Source of the DNA: Glandiceps talaboti | Taxonomy: Eukaryota > Hemichordata > Enteropneusta > Spengelidae | Assembly (NCBI RefSeq): GCF_964340395.1 | Contig: NC_135551.1 | Coordinates: 10,891,879-10,955,878 of the forward strand | DNA length: 64,000 bases | Direction of reading: 5' to 3' | In this document: piece by piece, positions 1-11,520 of the stretch | Position numbering within the stretch: the stretch's first letter is position 1 | Layout: each line of letters starts with the position of its first letter | Notes under the pieces: model-generated | The model's input: the letters and a program-made list of their open reading frames with translations, nothing else | Told to the model about the DNA's origin: nothing | Database searches by the model: none | Translations under genes and position numbers: made by a program

Positions 1-323
1 CCGTTTGTTACATGTAGGTACAAAATTGAATTCACAATTCAGATGTTTTATTTGACATCAAAGCACAACATCACTCACACAATATACCTTGAGAGTCGAA
101 AACCAATACTCAAACACTAAAGCAATATGTCACCCAACATTGAATTTTAACCTATTGATAATTTAAGTTGAAAAACTGAAATGTAGGAATGTGTAACATG
201 TTACATTTCATATATCCCTATCATGTACCCAGAATTACTTCCAATGTAGTTCAGTGGAGAGCACGCGTATCAAACCTGTGCTGCAATTATTACTGAACTA
301 ATGTGGTGTTCATTGTATTGCAG
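1..323 (+). other. Intron upstream of the PML-like exonuclease exon
   Basis: AT-rich sequence with stops in all frames, ending in a pyrimidine-biased stretch and a CAG acceptor at 321-323, directly before the open exonuclease reading frame. The catalytic DxE motif expected at the start of the domain is not here, so earlier exons must lie left of the window. Confidence 0.6.
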
Positions 324-1117
324 ATTCAACTGCTGAAATAACCCAGCTTTCAGCAAGGTATGATCAGCACCAGTTTGAGGAGTACATCCTACCCAGGCAA
401 CCCATATCTCAGATTGCATCAGAGAAGACACACCTCACGATTGTAGGAGGAAAACTGTGCTACAAGGGCCAACCAGTACAGTGTGTACCAAAAGAGACTT
501 GTCTGACAAAGTTCTTAGCATTTTTGAAGAATGTTCATAATCCCATCTTAGTTGGTCATAATTGTCGTTCATTTGATTGTCGTTATTTAATTAAATCTTT
601 ACAGGATACCTCTTTACTTGACCAATTTCTCACAACTGTGGCAGGTTTTGTGGATAGCTTACCTTTATTTAAATCTATTTTACCAGGTAGAAATTCTTAC
701 TCACAAGAGAGTCTTGCTAACGATTATGTAGGCCAGATATATGATGCACATAATGCCACAGCTGATGTTATCATGCTACAGAGGTTGATTGAAACATGTA
801 ATGTATCACTGTCAACTTTGTTAGAAAACAGTTTTACATCACACTGGATAGTTCAACACCAGCACTACAAACATCAACAGTTGTGTAACTACACTACCCT
901 AGTTAGTCTTGTTGATAACAAAGTGCTTAGCAAATCTATGGCTCAGAAAGTAGCGGGGTCTGGTTTGTGTTATCAACATCTTCATTTAGCATATCAGAGA
1001 GATGGTTTCAATAGTTTAAGGGATTTATTTTCTGAAGATAGTGGTGGTACAGTAAGAGTTACCAAGTCTGACCGCATCATAAACAATGTTTGTAACTTTT
1101 TTAATAGTCTAACATGA
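324..1117 (+). CDS. 3' terminal exon of a PML-type DEDDh 3'-5' exonuclease
   Basis: Predicted nucleic-acid exonuclease of the RNase T/DnaQ fold. The exon begins after the acceptor at 321-323, within a codon, and stays open for about 264 codons to TGA at 1115-1117. The first residues (AEITQLSA) match the strand after the ExoI motif; ExoI itself (DxE) must be in the preceding exon. ExoII is visible as LVGHN..SFD (about 549-581) and ExoIII as AHNATAD (746-766), giving the His-x4-Asp spacing of DEDDh enzymes. The ~90 C-terminal residues after the domain (SMAQKVAGSGL, HLHLAYQRDG) resemble the extension found after the exonuclease-like domain of vertebrate PML-I and of stand-alone invertebrate proteins. 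The catalytic histidine and aspartate are present, so this copy may be active. The substrate is unknown, and the orientation matches the receptor cluster only by chance as far as I can tell. Confidence 0.75.
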
Positions 1118-1398
1118 GATATGTAATAAGAATATTGTTTATTTTCATTTTTTTCAGGTAATTGTGAACAAGTTTGCATGATCGTTTGTCATATAAAAGG
1201 GCATAGATACTTGACTAACCATGTCAACTAAATTTTGAAATGTTTTAAAAATCAATTATAATAGAAGAACAGTATGTTGAAAGAGATTGCAAATTCTTGA
1301 CACTCTGTAATGTACTTTTTTGTAACCTGCTAGAAACCATACATACGTAATGTGTATAGATATATTGGTAGAGAGATATATATTAGTATTATATTTGT

Positions 1399-1404
1399 AA
1401 TAAA
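1399..1404 (+). promoter_or_regulatory. Poly(A) signal AATAAA for the exonuclease gene
   Basis: A canonical AATAAA lies 282 bases after the stop codon. The stretch 1118-1398 between them has no open frame and is the likely 3' UTR. Confidence 0.45.
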
Positions 1405-2930
1405 AAGTCAGATTGTTCTCTCAGTAATGTTCTGTGTTTGTAAGTGAGTGATGTGTGTAGAAGTGTGAGGATATGGGAGCTGAAAACAGTTGCAATCATG
1501 CATATTGTGTAACATTATGATGAACAGTTTCACATATTGAAAATAACATTGGAATGCCCTATGCACAATGTTCAGTATAAGCCTCAGACTGTATATCTGA
1601 GAGTAAGCTAGGGGGCTTTGGAAATATTGCAAAAGTATGGCATCGACGTGTCTTTAACCTTGTCTACTGAGATTCCACAGTAGACCAAACATTGAAACTA
1701 GGTGACAATTGGGAGGGGACAAAGTGACCTTTGACCGCTGATATAAAAGGACCCCCTAGGCTCTCCAATTTTAGCAAAGATATTCATTTGAACTGACCAT
1801 AGCCTTATCAATTATCAATGTGCCAGATATAAATGTTCATTTATTTTGAAAATAAGCATGGTAACATTGCAATTTTATTTTGGCAAAGTGATCTTCATTT
1901 ATCAAAGTTTCATTCAACAAAATTTCAAAGAAATGACAAGACTAACAGAAAATTGGTGGTAAAAACAAAGACTGTCAATTGTAAAAATTGTAAATGACAG
2001 TTATTGGTCAATTATAGTATCAAATTGGCTTGGCAACCATTTAAACCTTTATTATTTCTGAAATTTATTAGCTGTTCTTTGATATATCTTGAAATCATTG
2101 CATATGGGGTAGTATTTTCCATCATTTTGCTCTATTTTTCTAAAGTTTGTCAATTTCAACATATTTAAGGCCCCAAGTTTGGTCATGTTTCCATGGAAAC
2201 GTGACACGGCGACCCCTATATTTTATATCGTTTTTTGAAGATTCATGTATCAAAGATCGTGTATGCCAAATTTCATGAAATTGACAAGACTTTCAAAAAA
2301 GTCTCATTTTGTAGTACATCTCCTTAAATATATGTATTTCTCTCTGTATTGTAATTCGATATTAAATGTCGATTCAAGATACTGAAATAATTATAAACAA
2401 GAACTTGACGGAAATTTTTTATGTTGACTTTATTCATGTTATTCAATATTGTTATAGACACCAGCAGTGTAGCCTCATGCCCTTGACCGGACAGTCGGGA
2501 ACGTCGGCAACGCAGGTTGTAAATTATGTCAAGTCAGTTCCATTTGTAGTCGTTATTTCGTGCCTTTTCTACTACATATTAACATGCTAATTCTCACAAG
2601 TTGATAATTCTTTACTGTTATCACTACTTGCTTCACACCTCCTAACGACTTCGCTCCCAATGGGCGGTGGTGTGCAGCCTCCACCGCTTCAAACAGGATA
2701 TGGTAAAGACATCACCGAGGTATTCTTAATTCATGAATATTCTACGCGGTCACTTGATAAACGACTTGACCATTAAGTTGAATGATAAAATGTAACCATG
2801 CCTGTACCCGATGGTACAAGCATATAACAGTTTTTAAACAAGTTATTTATTCTTTGGTTGCCAAAGAAACAAACAACATAAATTTAATATTTGAAAATGC
2901 AGGTCACTTCTTGTTATAATTTGTTTGCGT
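1405..2930. other. Intergenic, no gene seen
   Basis: AT-rich DNA with only short chance open frames. A small perfect hairpin (GTCTACTG...CAGTAGAC, about 1661-1684) and GC-richer patches near 2190-2215 and 2640-2700 stand out, but I can assign them no function. Confidence 0.5.
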
Positions 2931-3765
2931 AGCCAAAATTGCAAACACATCGTGAGTGCATGACATAGATTTTCCATTTAAACAGATTCACATTGACCCG
3001 GTCGCATGTGATACATTTTTTGCTGAAATTCCTTTGTCAAATCTCTCAGATTTTTTGGTTGACCTAAAATTTAAATTTCGATGAATTTCACATTATACGT
3101 CTGTGATACGTTTCTTGCTTAAACTCTATGAAATTCAGAAAATATGACTACCTTATATTTAATCTAACTCTCATTCAACTCAAAGCCAAATTTACGATTT
3201 TTATAATATTCTTTTATAATAATGATGAATTGAGTTGTGTCGTTAATACAGACAATTCAGTAATGAAGAAAATATCGTCTTTGAGAGAGCTGGACTAATT
3301 CAACTTTAATTTGTATTTTCTAACTATCAGACGTATGTACCCATAACACAACACAACGCTATTTTCGAGATGAATAACATATTGAACTTTTATCGATAAA
3401 GCAAAATGAATGTGAACAATGAGTATAAGTTGTTGTTATACATACAATTCAATAGTGAGGAAAATATCGTCTTTAAATATTAAGAGGATATAAATTATGT
3501 GAAATTGTTGACAGGCATAGCGCTCGATAAGTTGAATGATACACTATGCCTGTACCCGATGGTACAAGCATATAAAAGTTGTAAACATATTTACTTATTC
3601 TTTGGTTGCCAAAGAAACAAACAATAACAACATATCTTATATTTGAAAAATGCAGGTCACGTCTTGTTTTAACATGTTTGCTTAGCCAAAATTTCAAACA
3701 CATCATGAGTGCTTGGGAAAGTTCAGACAAGCTTTAAGTTGTTGTCTGTGCTCATGCCCTGAGGT

Positions 3766-3990
3766 TGTTTCAATCAGTTTATTTCATAACAATAAGGCCA
3801 CAGGCCCAAAGAGCAAACAGTAATACAAGCGTTTCAGTTCATAGAGGGAGATTCCTCTCTATTTTTCATTGCAAAATAAATAAATGAAGCTAAATTATTT
3901 AGATAAGTTATATTATCTGAATTCAAAAGTGAAATGAACTTATCATAGGAAGGGTTTAAACAAAACCACCTTGGTAACATTTCTTTACGA
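3766..3990 (-). mobile_element. Possible 3' end of a retroposon
   Basis: Read on the minus strand, a segment containing a palindromic GGCCTGTGGCC stretch ends in an ATAAA-type tail, as at the 3' ends of LINE or SINE copies. There is no coding remnant. This is pattern recognition only; I cannot name the family. Confidence 0.3.
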
Positions 3991-4449
3991 AGGTCCTTGT
4001 AAAGAGATTGTTTGAATGTGTGTAAGATAGCATGGAGTCATAATGCCACTGTGTCAAATATCACCGATTATATGCGTGACATAGATTTTCCATTCAAAAA
4101 GATTCACATTGACCGCCTGTAATACATTTTTTTGCTGAAATTCCTTTGTCAAATCTCGCAGATTGTTTTGTTGACATAAAATTTCGATTTCGATGAATTT
4201 CACACGTTACGTCTGTGATTCGTTTCTTGCTTAAATTCTATGAAATTAAATGAAATCTTGACGTTCAGGAGAATTTATATTTTATATTAGACGATTGTTA
4301 AATTCTTAACTACAAAGTATTAATAAGATAGAGTGAGGGTTTTTTCAGTTTTTATACGTCTCGTAAGGAGAGAGATTGTAGAATTGGTGGCATGGAAACT
4401 GTGTGTCCGTAGGTATCGTATGAGTGCATTTGGTTTTTTTTGTATTTGA

Positions 4450-4450
<1 letters not shown>

Positions 4451-4489
<39 letters not shown>

Positions 4490-4499
4490 GTGTGTGTGT
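4451..4499. repeat. (TGTC)n microsatellite followed by (TG)n
   Basis: About ten perfect TGTC units followed by TGTGTGTGT. The same tetranucleotide, as CAGA on the other strand, recurs at 13203, 19515, 26949, 27154 and 46636. Confidence 0.95.
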
Positions 4500-6463
4500 T
4501 TATAGATTAGCTCAATAACAACTGGTAGGAACACAATTTGACAGAATTGAGCAACAATTAACCAAACTTGGCACTTAACGGTAACATATTATGAGAGACG
4601 TATGCCTGCCACTTTGTTCTGTGGCTATATTTGTTGAAAAAGAAAATTAATATTAGGATTCTAATATATAGTAACACCATTCAAGTGTCAAACCCTACAT
4701 CATCAAGTCAACACCAAGTTTATGATGTCTGTACATAACATCACAATATCAAATTAACAGATCCAGAGAAAATAATATACAGTTTTTAAAACTTTTCTTT
4801 ACCTTGCACTATCGGGTACAGGCGTGTTATACCATTCAATAATGAGAACTACCTAGTTAATGTCGTGATTTTGTCTTTAGAATCTAACAAAAATCATATA
4901 GTTTGTCTTGAGTGAGAGTTGGACTTAACAAAACTTATTAATATTTTCAGACAATCTCATTATGCTAGTTCTAATACACACCAACAACCAGGTCATTCAC
5001 GCAGAACAATTGAGCGAACTTCATCGAGTGCTCATGGCATGTTTCCAAATTTGGCTATGTAAACCTGTTGAAACAAAACCTTTTATTGTGCTTGTACTTT
5101 TTATTATGCGTGTACTATCTGGTGCAAGCGTGGTATTTCATTCCACTTTTATGAGATCTTCTCTGGCCAACAAGTTTGCATAATTTATGTCCTCTAAACA
5201 TTTTGAAAACGTGAGATTTTCATCACTACTGAATTGTATATTGAAAACTTATTATTTTTATCGTCCAACAGTAATTGTAAAGATTGTATAGTGAGAATTA
5301 AATGAACTAAATTGAACGTATTTGTATTTTCTGACCATCCGACATATGCACACGTAAGACCACACGAAATGACTTCGCACTTTGTAGGATGAACAAAATA
5401 TGAAACTCTCTTATCACAAGAGACATCATTCAAACGTGTACACCCATATAGTTAGAGGTAGGTTTACCACTCAGACAGATCTTTGACATTAAATAGGAAC
5501 GGCACTCCTGAAAACTTGATAAAGCCAATTTCATAACTGGTACGCTCTGGAGAGCCATTTCATGACTTTTCATCACATACTTTTGGTTCGGTTTCCGGAA
5601 ACTACCAAATTGAACCACTTTTCACTTTCTTTTTCATTGGAATATTGCCTCGTAGTTCATCGAATCCATGAACATTTATCAGGTACATATAGAATAATCA
5701 TGACATATAAGATCTTGTTTAATTAATAAGTGGTAAATGGAAATGTGTCTGCTGGTCAGAAAATATGACTTGAATAGGTTCTATTTAATCTAACTCTCAC
5801 TTAAATCAAAGCCATATTTACGATTTCTATAATATTCTATATAATAACGATGAATTGAGTTGTCGTTAGTACAGACAATTCAGTAATGAAGAAAATATCG
5901 TCTTTGAGAGAGCTGGACTAATTCAACTTGTATTTTCTAACTTTCAGACATTTGTACCCATAATACCACACAACGCCATTTGCAGGATGAATAACATATT
6001 GAACTTTTATCGTTAAAGCAAAATCAATGTGAATTTGTAACACACAAAAATCTCAACTCATTCACGCAGAAAAATTAAACGAACTTCATCTAGTGCTGAT
6101 GGCATGTTTCCAAATTTGGCTTTCTAAAGCTGTTGAAACAAACAATGACCTGCTTCTATTTAAAGATCGGTTGTATCTTATTATTTCATATCTTTTTTGC
6201 CACGAACTCTGGTTAGCCTTCTGTTACTGTAAAGGAGCGGTACACAGTTTTCACCTTTTATTATGCTTGTACTATGTGGTGCAAGTGTGGTATATTATTC
6301 CACCCTTATGAGAGCTGCTCTGGCCAACAGTTTCTGAATGAACAACACCATGTGATTGAATGGTTATTGAAACACAGCTGACGTATTAAACATTATTACA
6401 TATGTACCATTGTGTACGTTGGTGTACAGTCAAAAATAAAACCGGTATTTTCACTGGTGGCTA

Positions 6464-6740
6464 TGCAAATGAGATAAATTGAGATAAAATAGATCCAAAA
6501 GTAAAACCAATTCCTGATGAAAATAAGCAAATAAATGCATTTTTTAAATGCACATACGTGTCTTTCCTGTTGTTACACACTTTTTGAACAATTTTTTGTT
6601 GGTTCATAATGTATTTCACTATTTTTCTCGACCATCGCAAGTTCTGAGGTATCAAATAACTATGCAAATTAGTGCCTTACCTATCAAATAACTATGCAAA
6701 TTAGTTAGGTATTTTCACTGTTCATTATGCAAATGAGTAA
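6464..6740. promoter_or_regulatory. Four ATGCAAAT octamers in 280 bp
   Basis: The POU octamer sequence ATGCAAAT occurs at about 6464, 6663, 6692 and 6727. The middle pair lies in a direct repeat of about 30 bp (ATCAAATAACTATGCAAATTAG). An open frame starts about 70 bp downstream at 6798. Whether this is a promoter or just repeat sequence is unknown. Confidence 0.3.
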
Positions 6741-6797
6741 ACAACCTTTCGAACTACTTTATGTTTGTAAATATTGCCGGCGACCACTACTTTACAA

Positions 6798-7046
6798 ATG
6801 GAAGATATTTCGGTGGATTCTGAACACAACGATTTGTTTAATTTGAATTATTTTGAACTTTCTGAGAGTGAATTTTATTATGATCAACAACAAAATAAAG
6901 CTGACCCGAGGCACGCGCCCAGCGACTACGGCCACCGATGCTTCGTACACATCAACAACGCCCAACAAATGCAGCCGATGGGAGATCGTGCAACACAATC
7001 CTCAGGACCATCAACCAGCCAGAACGCAGTCAATCAATTCCCATAG
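6798..7046 (+). CDS. Doubtful small ORF, 82 residues
   Basis: An ATG-started frame with a markedly acidic N-terminal half (EDISVDSEHND, ESEFYYD) and a Gln/Ser-rich end. I recognise no domain. The local GC content is higher than in the surrounding DNA, and overlapping frames are also open here. It could be a first exon of an unseen gene, a transposon remnant or chance. Confidence 0.25.
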   Translation: MEDISVDSEHNDLFNLNYFELSESEFYYDQQQNKADPRHAPSDYGHRCFVHINNAQQMQPMGDRATQSSGPSTSQNAVNQFP

Positions 7047-7564
7047 TTATGCGGAATGTTTTGAAAATACCCGTATTAGCGGTGGATCTTTCAATTTCAC
7101 ATTTCATGTCGCCGGAAACACCTCTGTCAAAGTTCTTGTCAGTGTGTTTACATTATAAAACGCTGCAGACAATCCGTAATCTTTTCCGATTCTGATGAAG
7201 ACTAACTTTTATAATATTGTACATTTTGAAAGATTTTACTGAAGTACTATTATATAGGACACTAAGAATACCACGCTGTTGAATTGTATCTTTTTCTACT
7301 ACTAAAATAATCGTGTATGCATTTCTTCTGATCGGTTTTGTGAATGAATCACAGCGGAGCAAGCTAGCGAGAGCAGGTCAACACGTAATTTGCATATCAA
7401 TACTTATTGTTGTTGACAACCAATCATCGCTCATAATTCACGTCTGTGACCTCTGCCTGACCTGAATGACATGAGCTGGTGACCTGATACATATTCATGC
7501 GAATATGTTGTTCGCCCTTCCTCACCTGCATTTTATTGCGTTTTGGTGTACATATGTAATAATA

Positions 7565-7750
7565 ACAGAACCCCATGGCCTCGCAATGGACGGTAGGGCA
7601 TACAGAAGTTATTTTCACTCGTGATTCGGTTTATTCTGCTGTATTTTCACTCGCTATCGCTCGTGAAAATACGCGGCAGAATAAACCGAATCACTCGTGA
7701 AAATAACTTCTGTACGCCCTACCGTCCATTGCGAGGCCATGGGGTTCTGT
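7565..7750. repeat. Near-perfect 186-bp palindrome (hairpin element)
   Basis: Two arms of about 90 bp, ACAGAACCCCATGG...CTCG and its reverse complement, flank a tiny central loop near 7657. Only a few positions mismatch. The symmetry extends weakly into TGTAATAATA on the left and its complement on the right. Such a long, well-preserved palindrome indicates a young foldback or MITE insertion. There is no coding content. Confidence 0.9.
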
Positions 7751-8080
7751 CATATTACTACACAATGGAAGACTTTCCAACAACACACATTTGACACGAG
7801 AAGGAGTTCTACGGTCAATTTTAGAGGGGAAAAAAGCAAACAGACTTAACTGTATTGCACGTATATTTACAATTTTTATCGATGTTTATAAGTAAAATGA
7901 ACAGCTCATCTACAGTATTTGATATTATATTTTGTAGGGAACCTTAGGGGTTTGATGTGTCTATTTTTCATGGTTTATCAGACACGAGGAAATTATGACG
8001 TACCCACAAAATTGATTAACTGAACTGTCTGCATATCCGAAGACAATGAATGTTCCCGGGTTGGTTCGGATAATCGGAGT

Positions 8081-8082
<2 letters not shown>

Positions 8083-8112
<30 letters not shown>

Positions 8113-8483
8113 CATACATACATACATACACACACACATACATACATACATACATACATACATACATACACACATACATACATACATACATACATACACA
8201 CATACATACATACATACATACATACATACGTACATACATACATACATACATACATACATACATACATACATACATACATACACACATACATGCATGCATA
8301 CATACATACATACATACATACATACATACATACACACATACACACACACACACACATACATACATACATACATACATACACACATACATACATGCATGTA
8401 TTCATGCATGCGTCGCGCGCGCGCACATACATACATACATACATACATACATACATACATACATACATACATACATACATACA
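8083..8483. repeat. 400-bp (CATA)n microsatellite upstream of Rec1
   Basis: Nearly uninterrupted TACA tetranucleotides with some CA stretches and GCATGCAT interruptions. An alternating CGCGCGCGCG core sits at about 8413-8423. All long open frames here are translations of the repeat. A shorter version sits at the same place upstream of Rec2 and Rec3. Confidence 0.97.
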
Positions 8484-8962
8484 ATGTTATCACATATCAT
8501 ATTTATATTTATATTTATATAATAATGAATAATGTAAACTATTGTAACACATCAGGGCACGACTTTACACGGAAATACCATCCAGTTCAAAGTCTTTTTC
8601 CGCATGGAAAGGTTAGTCACACCACAACAAGGAAAATCCGCACACATTTTAATCGCAATGCATCATAAAACTACTATTTCCCCCCAGTGAAGGTTCTAAT
8701 AATCGCAGTTCGACTTGCTTGTGATCATCGCTTTTACGACTTTATCTGTATGTAACTGTCTAGCTGCCGCCTCCTTGGATGACACCTAAAGAATAATACT
8801 AAACACGACACAGGTACCAAGGGACAGATGTTTCTGTGAATGAAATGAGTTCTATCAACAACAGTCAATGACAAAATTCCTGCGGAGAGATTACTCACCA
8901 GTTAACAACGAGCATTTCGTGAACTTCGTCAATCGACAGAAGACGTACGAGAGAAAAGCACC
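8484..8962 (+). promoter_or_regulatory. Rec1 upstream/5' UTR region, conserved with Rec2 and Rec3
   Basis: This stretch aligns closely with 14790-15268 and 20975-21455. Conserved pieces include GGAAAATCCG at 8631-8640, which is close to a Rel/NF-kB site, and an almost invariant last 60 bases before the start codon (CGTGAACTTCGT, AGAAAAGCACC then ATG). No clear TATA box is visible. The transcription start cannot be placed. Confidence 0.5.
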
Positions 8963-10480
8963 ATGTATAATTTGTACCTTTTATTCATTGTCCTCCTGTC
9001 CTTATATGACAGTACACTGACAGCAGTGCCTTATATTTACGGCGGGCCTAAAGATGTCGACTTACACTTACAACGAGGCACGAATAAAAAAATCAAACTT
9101 GATTGCTATGTTAGAAACCTGGATTCCAATTACACAGTAATATGGAAGAAGAACGATGACGTTATAAGTAACGGTGACGTCATACTTCAGGAGACTCGTA
9201 CTTATAAAGACTCCAGGTATGAAATAGTTCGAGGAAGTTCTGGTCGGTACGGCTTAAGGGTTCAATCAGTAAATGAGACGACTATGTATAGCGACAAAGG
9301 CTACTACCAATGTTTAGTTGTAGAGAAAGGCAATAATAATAACATTGTAGCAGCATCATATACAGCAACGGTGAATATCTCCCTGGACCCTCGTTTACAG
9401 CATGTTATCTGTCGGATGAATAATGCAACCTATCTCAGACGAAAGAACAAAAAGGCAACTGAAAATGTTAATGTAACACTGGGGTGCCGTGTTGATGCAA
9501 ATGCAGATCCAGAAATAGTTGTAAAGTTGTTCAAGAACGATAATATTAAACTCAAAACTATATCTACGTACTCATATTCGAGGAGGTACAATGTTAACAC
9601 GATCGATGTATCGTATGTATGGTATCCAACACCACAAGATCAGGAGATTAATTTTACCTGCCAAGCTGAACATCGATCATTTAAGAATAATATGCTACAG
9701 TGCAAAATGGGACCATTCGGAATCAATTATAAACCACGGGTAAAAATTGTACCCATCGATGGTAAGTTGATGATAGCTTCACAGTTTGACAGTGTAATGT
9801 TAGAATGCCAGGTGGAAGCTTATCCGTACGTAAAAAGTTACACATGGAAGGTCGGTGAAGAAAGTGTTACAGATAGTGAGCAGTTTCGTTACCATAACGA
9901 CTCTCGATGTATTACCATAGGAAATTTTGAAGCAAATATTAATGGAGATTACAATGTAACATGCTACGCCAAAAATAAAGTGGGGAAGGGTTCAGCGACT
10001 GTTGTCATAGCAGTAAGAATAGAACTTCCTCCAAATATAGTTACAGCAGAGATTGAAAGTACGGCAAATTCAGAGTCTGCTGATTTCTCCAAGATTATCA
10101 CAGACGGAGTCAACTATACACACATTTCTGCGCCGACATCAGGTCTGGCGGAAATCGATGATACACCAGGAAATGAAACGAAATTGAAGACAGAGTGTGT
10201 TGCTGTCTCAGTTGCAGTTATCAGTGTCTTCGTGTCTTTCTGTGGTGGAATTTTCTCTACTATTATTGCCTTATACATCTTTATTAAAAGGAGAAATTAC
10301 ACATTTGCCAAGTCACCTGATCCACAGAAGACACGTGACATGACGATGGAAGCCATGGACAAGCCCAATCACGATGGTACCTATGCAAATGTAAACATTG
10401 ATGACAATATCGAAACAGACAGTCACTATCAGAGTTTGAAAGGACAGAATAGTGACGTATACATGTCACTTCAGAAATAG
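8963..10480 (+). CDS. Rec1: 3-Ig receptor with ITAM tail (505 aa)
   Basis: Probable type I surface receptor of the activating kind. Signal peptide about 1-21. Ig1 about 25-138 (C48, W61, C117). Ig2 about 143-255 (C175-C233 plus an extra pair, C150 and C247). Ig3 about 260-352 (C282, W295, C334). Stalk to ~411, membrane span ~412-441 with no charged residue, then a 64-residue tail. The tail carries Y474-ANV (Grb2-type YxN) and Y489-QSL-x7-Y500-MSL, which fits the ITAM consensus YxxL-x6-8-YxxL, with acidic residues before it. In known ITAM proteins Src and Syk kinases act here; that role is inferred. The gene has no intron from ATG to stop. From about codon 168 onward it is almost identical to Rec2, whereas the Ig1 region differs. 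The ligand is unknown. Confidence 0.88.
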   Translation: MYNLYLLFIVLLSLYDSTLTAVPYIYGGPKDVDLHLQRGTNKKIKLDCYVRNLDSNYTVIWKKNDDVISNGDVILQETRTYKDSRYEIVRGSSGRYGLRVQSVNETTMYSDKGYYQCLVVEKGNNNNIVAASYTATVNISLDPRLQHVICRMNNATYLRRKNKKATENVNVTLGCRVDANADPEIVVKLFKNDNIKLKTISTYSYSRRYNVNTIDVSYVWYPTPQDQEINFTCQAEHRSFKNNMLQCKMGPFGINYKPRVKIVPIDGKLMIASQFDSVMLECQVEAYPYVKSYTWKVGEESVTDSEQFRYHNDSRCITIGNFEANINGDYNVTCYAKNKVGKGSATVVIAVRIELPPNIVTAEIESTANSESADFSKIITDGVNYTHISAPTSGLAEIDDTPGNETKLKTECVAVSVAVISVFVSFCGGIFSTIIALYIFIKRRNYTFAKSPDPQKTRDMTMEAMDKPNHDGTYANVNIDDNIETDSHYQSLKGQNSDVYMSLQK

Positions 10481-11520
10481 TACATGATTGAAGTCAACAA
10501 TGTAATACCGATCCCCTAGTTCTGATTAAAGTCATACACAACGTGCAAACAATATAATGACATGGTATATGATGAGGTAACTAATGTTTTGAGTTTGAAC
10601 CGTGTTTCAACCATTGTCCCTCACTGGCTATCTAATTGGTACATTACCACTTTGATAACTCCATCTAAGTAACCTAGCTTACACCTTTCGAAGGGTTGAC
10701 AACATAGTGGCCTTATATACACGTGAAAACTGTATTCCAATAGTCGTTGCAGTGACAGATTTACGCTTACCTTTTGACTGTGAGTGCTCGTATAAAATAC
10801 TTTGATAGCTCTTGACTCGTTTGTTGTAAGCACAAATATAGGTCTGTAGCTTGTTTATAAGACATTATTTTCACGAGATCACTGGTACTAGTATATCAAA
10901 CAAGTTATTTAAAATTTCAAACTAATATTTTCCTGATTAGAATGTCGCTCCTTAGGCCTCAAAAACTGTGTGGTTCCGATTACGCTCAATTTTGCAATAT
11001 ATGGGGTAGGTAGATTTATATGTGTGAGTGTCTAGTTCAGGTAGTTAAATATGTTTTCCGTTGTTTTTCATATGGTACCTGCATCATTAATTTCTTCCCA
11101 TCAGATGTACAGCCATTACAGATTGGAAGAGCATTTTTATATTGCCTTTTTATAAGTTGATGTCGGTTTCCGCACAATTTTCTCGATTTTATTTAATCTT
11201 TCTCGAATATGTACAAAAAAAAGTTTTGGGTCATCAATGAAAAACTGGGTGGGGTAACCGGAACCAAGCATTGTTTAGGCCTTATCAGTTTCATTAAAAT
11301 TTGTATAGTCAACATTTATTGTACACACATTCATTACAATCACTGAGGTGAACTTCTGTGTATTTTTTTAGAATATACGACCTATAATAGGGAGAAATAA
11401 AATAAAGACAAGTGGCGCTCTTTAAGTGAATGTGGTTGATAATAAAAAAAGACATGGCCACTTAATGTCAATCGTGTACTTTTGTAGCGAACAGCTTTGT
11501 TTCCTTGTGGACTATATTAC

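Larger units (their letters stand above)
2800..6320. repeat. Cluster of degenerate dispersed repeats in both orientations
   Basis: Several blocks recur. The segment 2955-3125 is repeated at 4076-4255, and 3145-3310 at 5758-5940 (direct copies). A block containing TGTACC-x-GATGGTACAAGC occurs near 2800 and 3550, and related blocks occur near 4805 (inverted), 5100 and 6260. A block around GCCAAATTTGGAAACATGC near 5035 and 6105 appears inverted near 2930 and 3690. The copies are clearly diverged. This looks like an old non-coding mobile family or nested MITEs, not genes. Confidence 0.65.

Noticed and set aside
2366-2590. 74-codon frame with a hydrophobic end
   Set aside because: AT-rich chance frame without domain, splice context or repeat in other parts of the window.
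7961-8668. Long open frames on both strands made of THTYIHTYIH or MYVCMYVC
   Set aside because: They are translations of the CATA microsatellite; every frame of a 4-base repeat without stops is open.
8963-10480. VCBP- or FREP-type secreted immune lectin
   Set aside because: No chitin-binding or fibrinogen domain; each gene has a clear membrane span and tail.
10621-10833. Minus-strand 70-codon frame, seen again at 16933-17145
   Set aside because: The match is only a consequence of the 4.8-kb DNA duplication; the related Rec6 and Rec7 flanks do not keep the frame.
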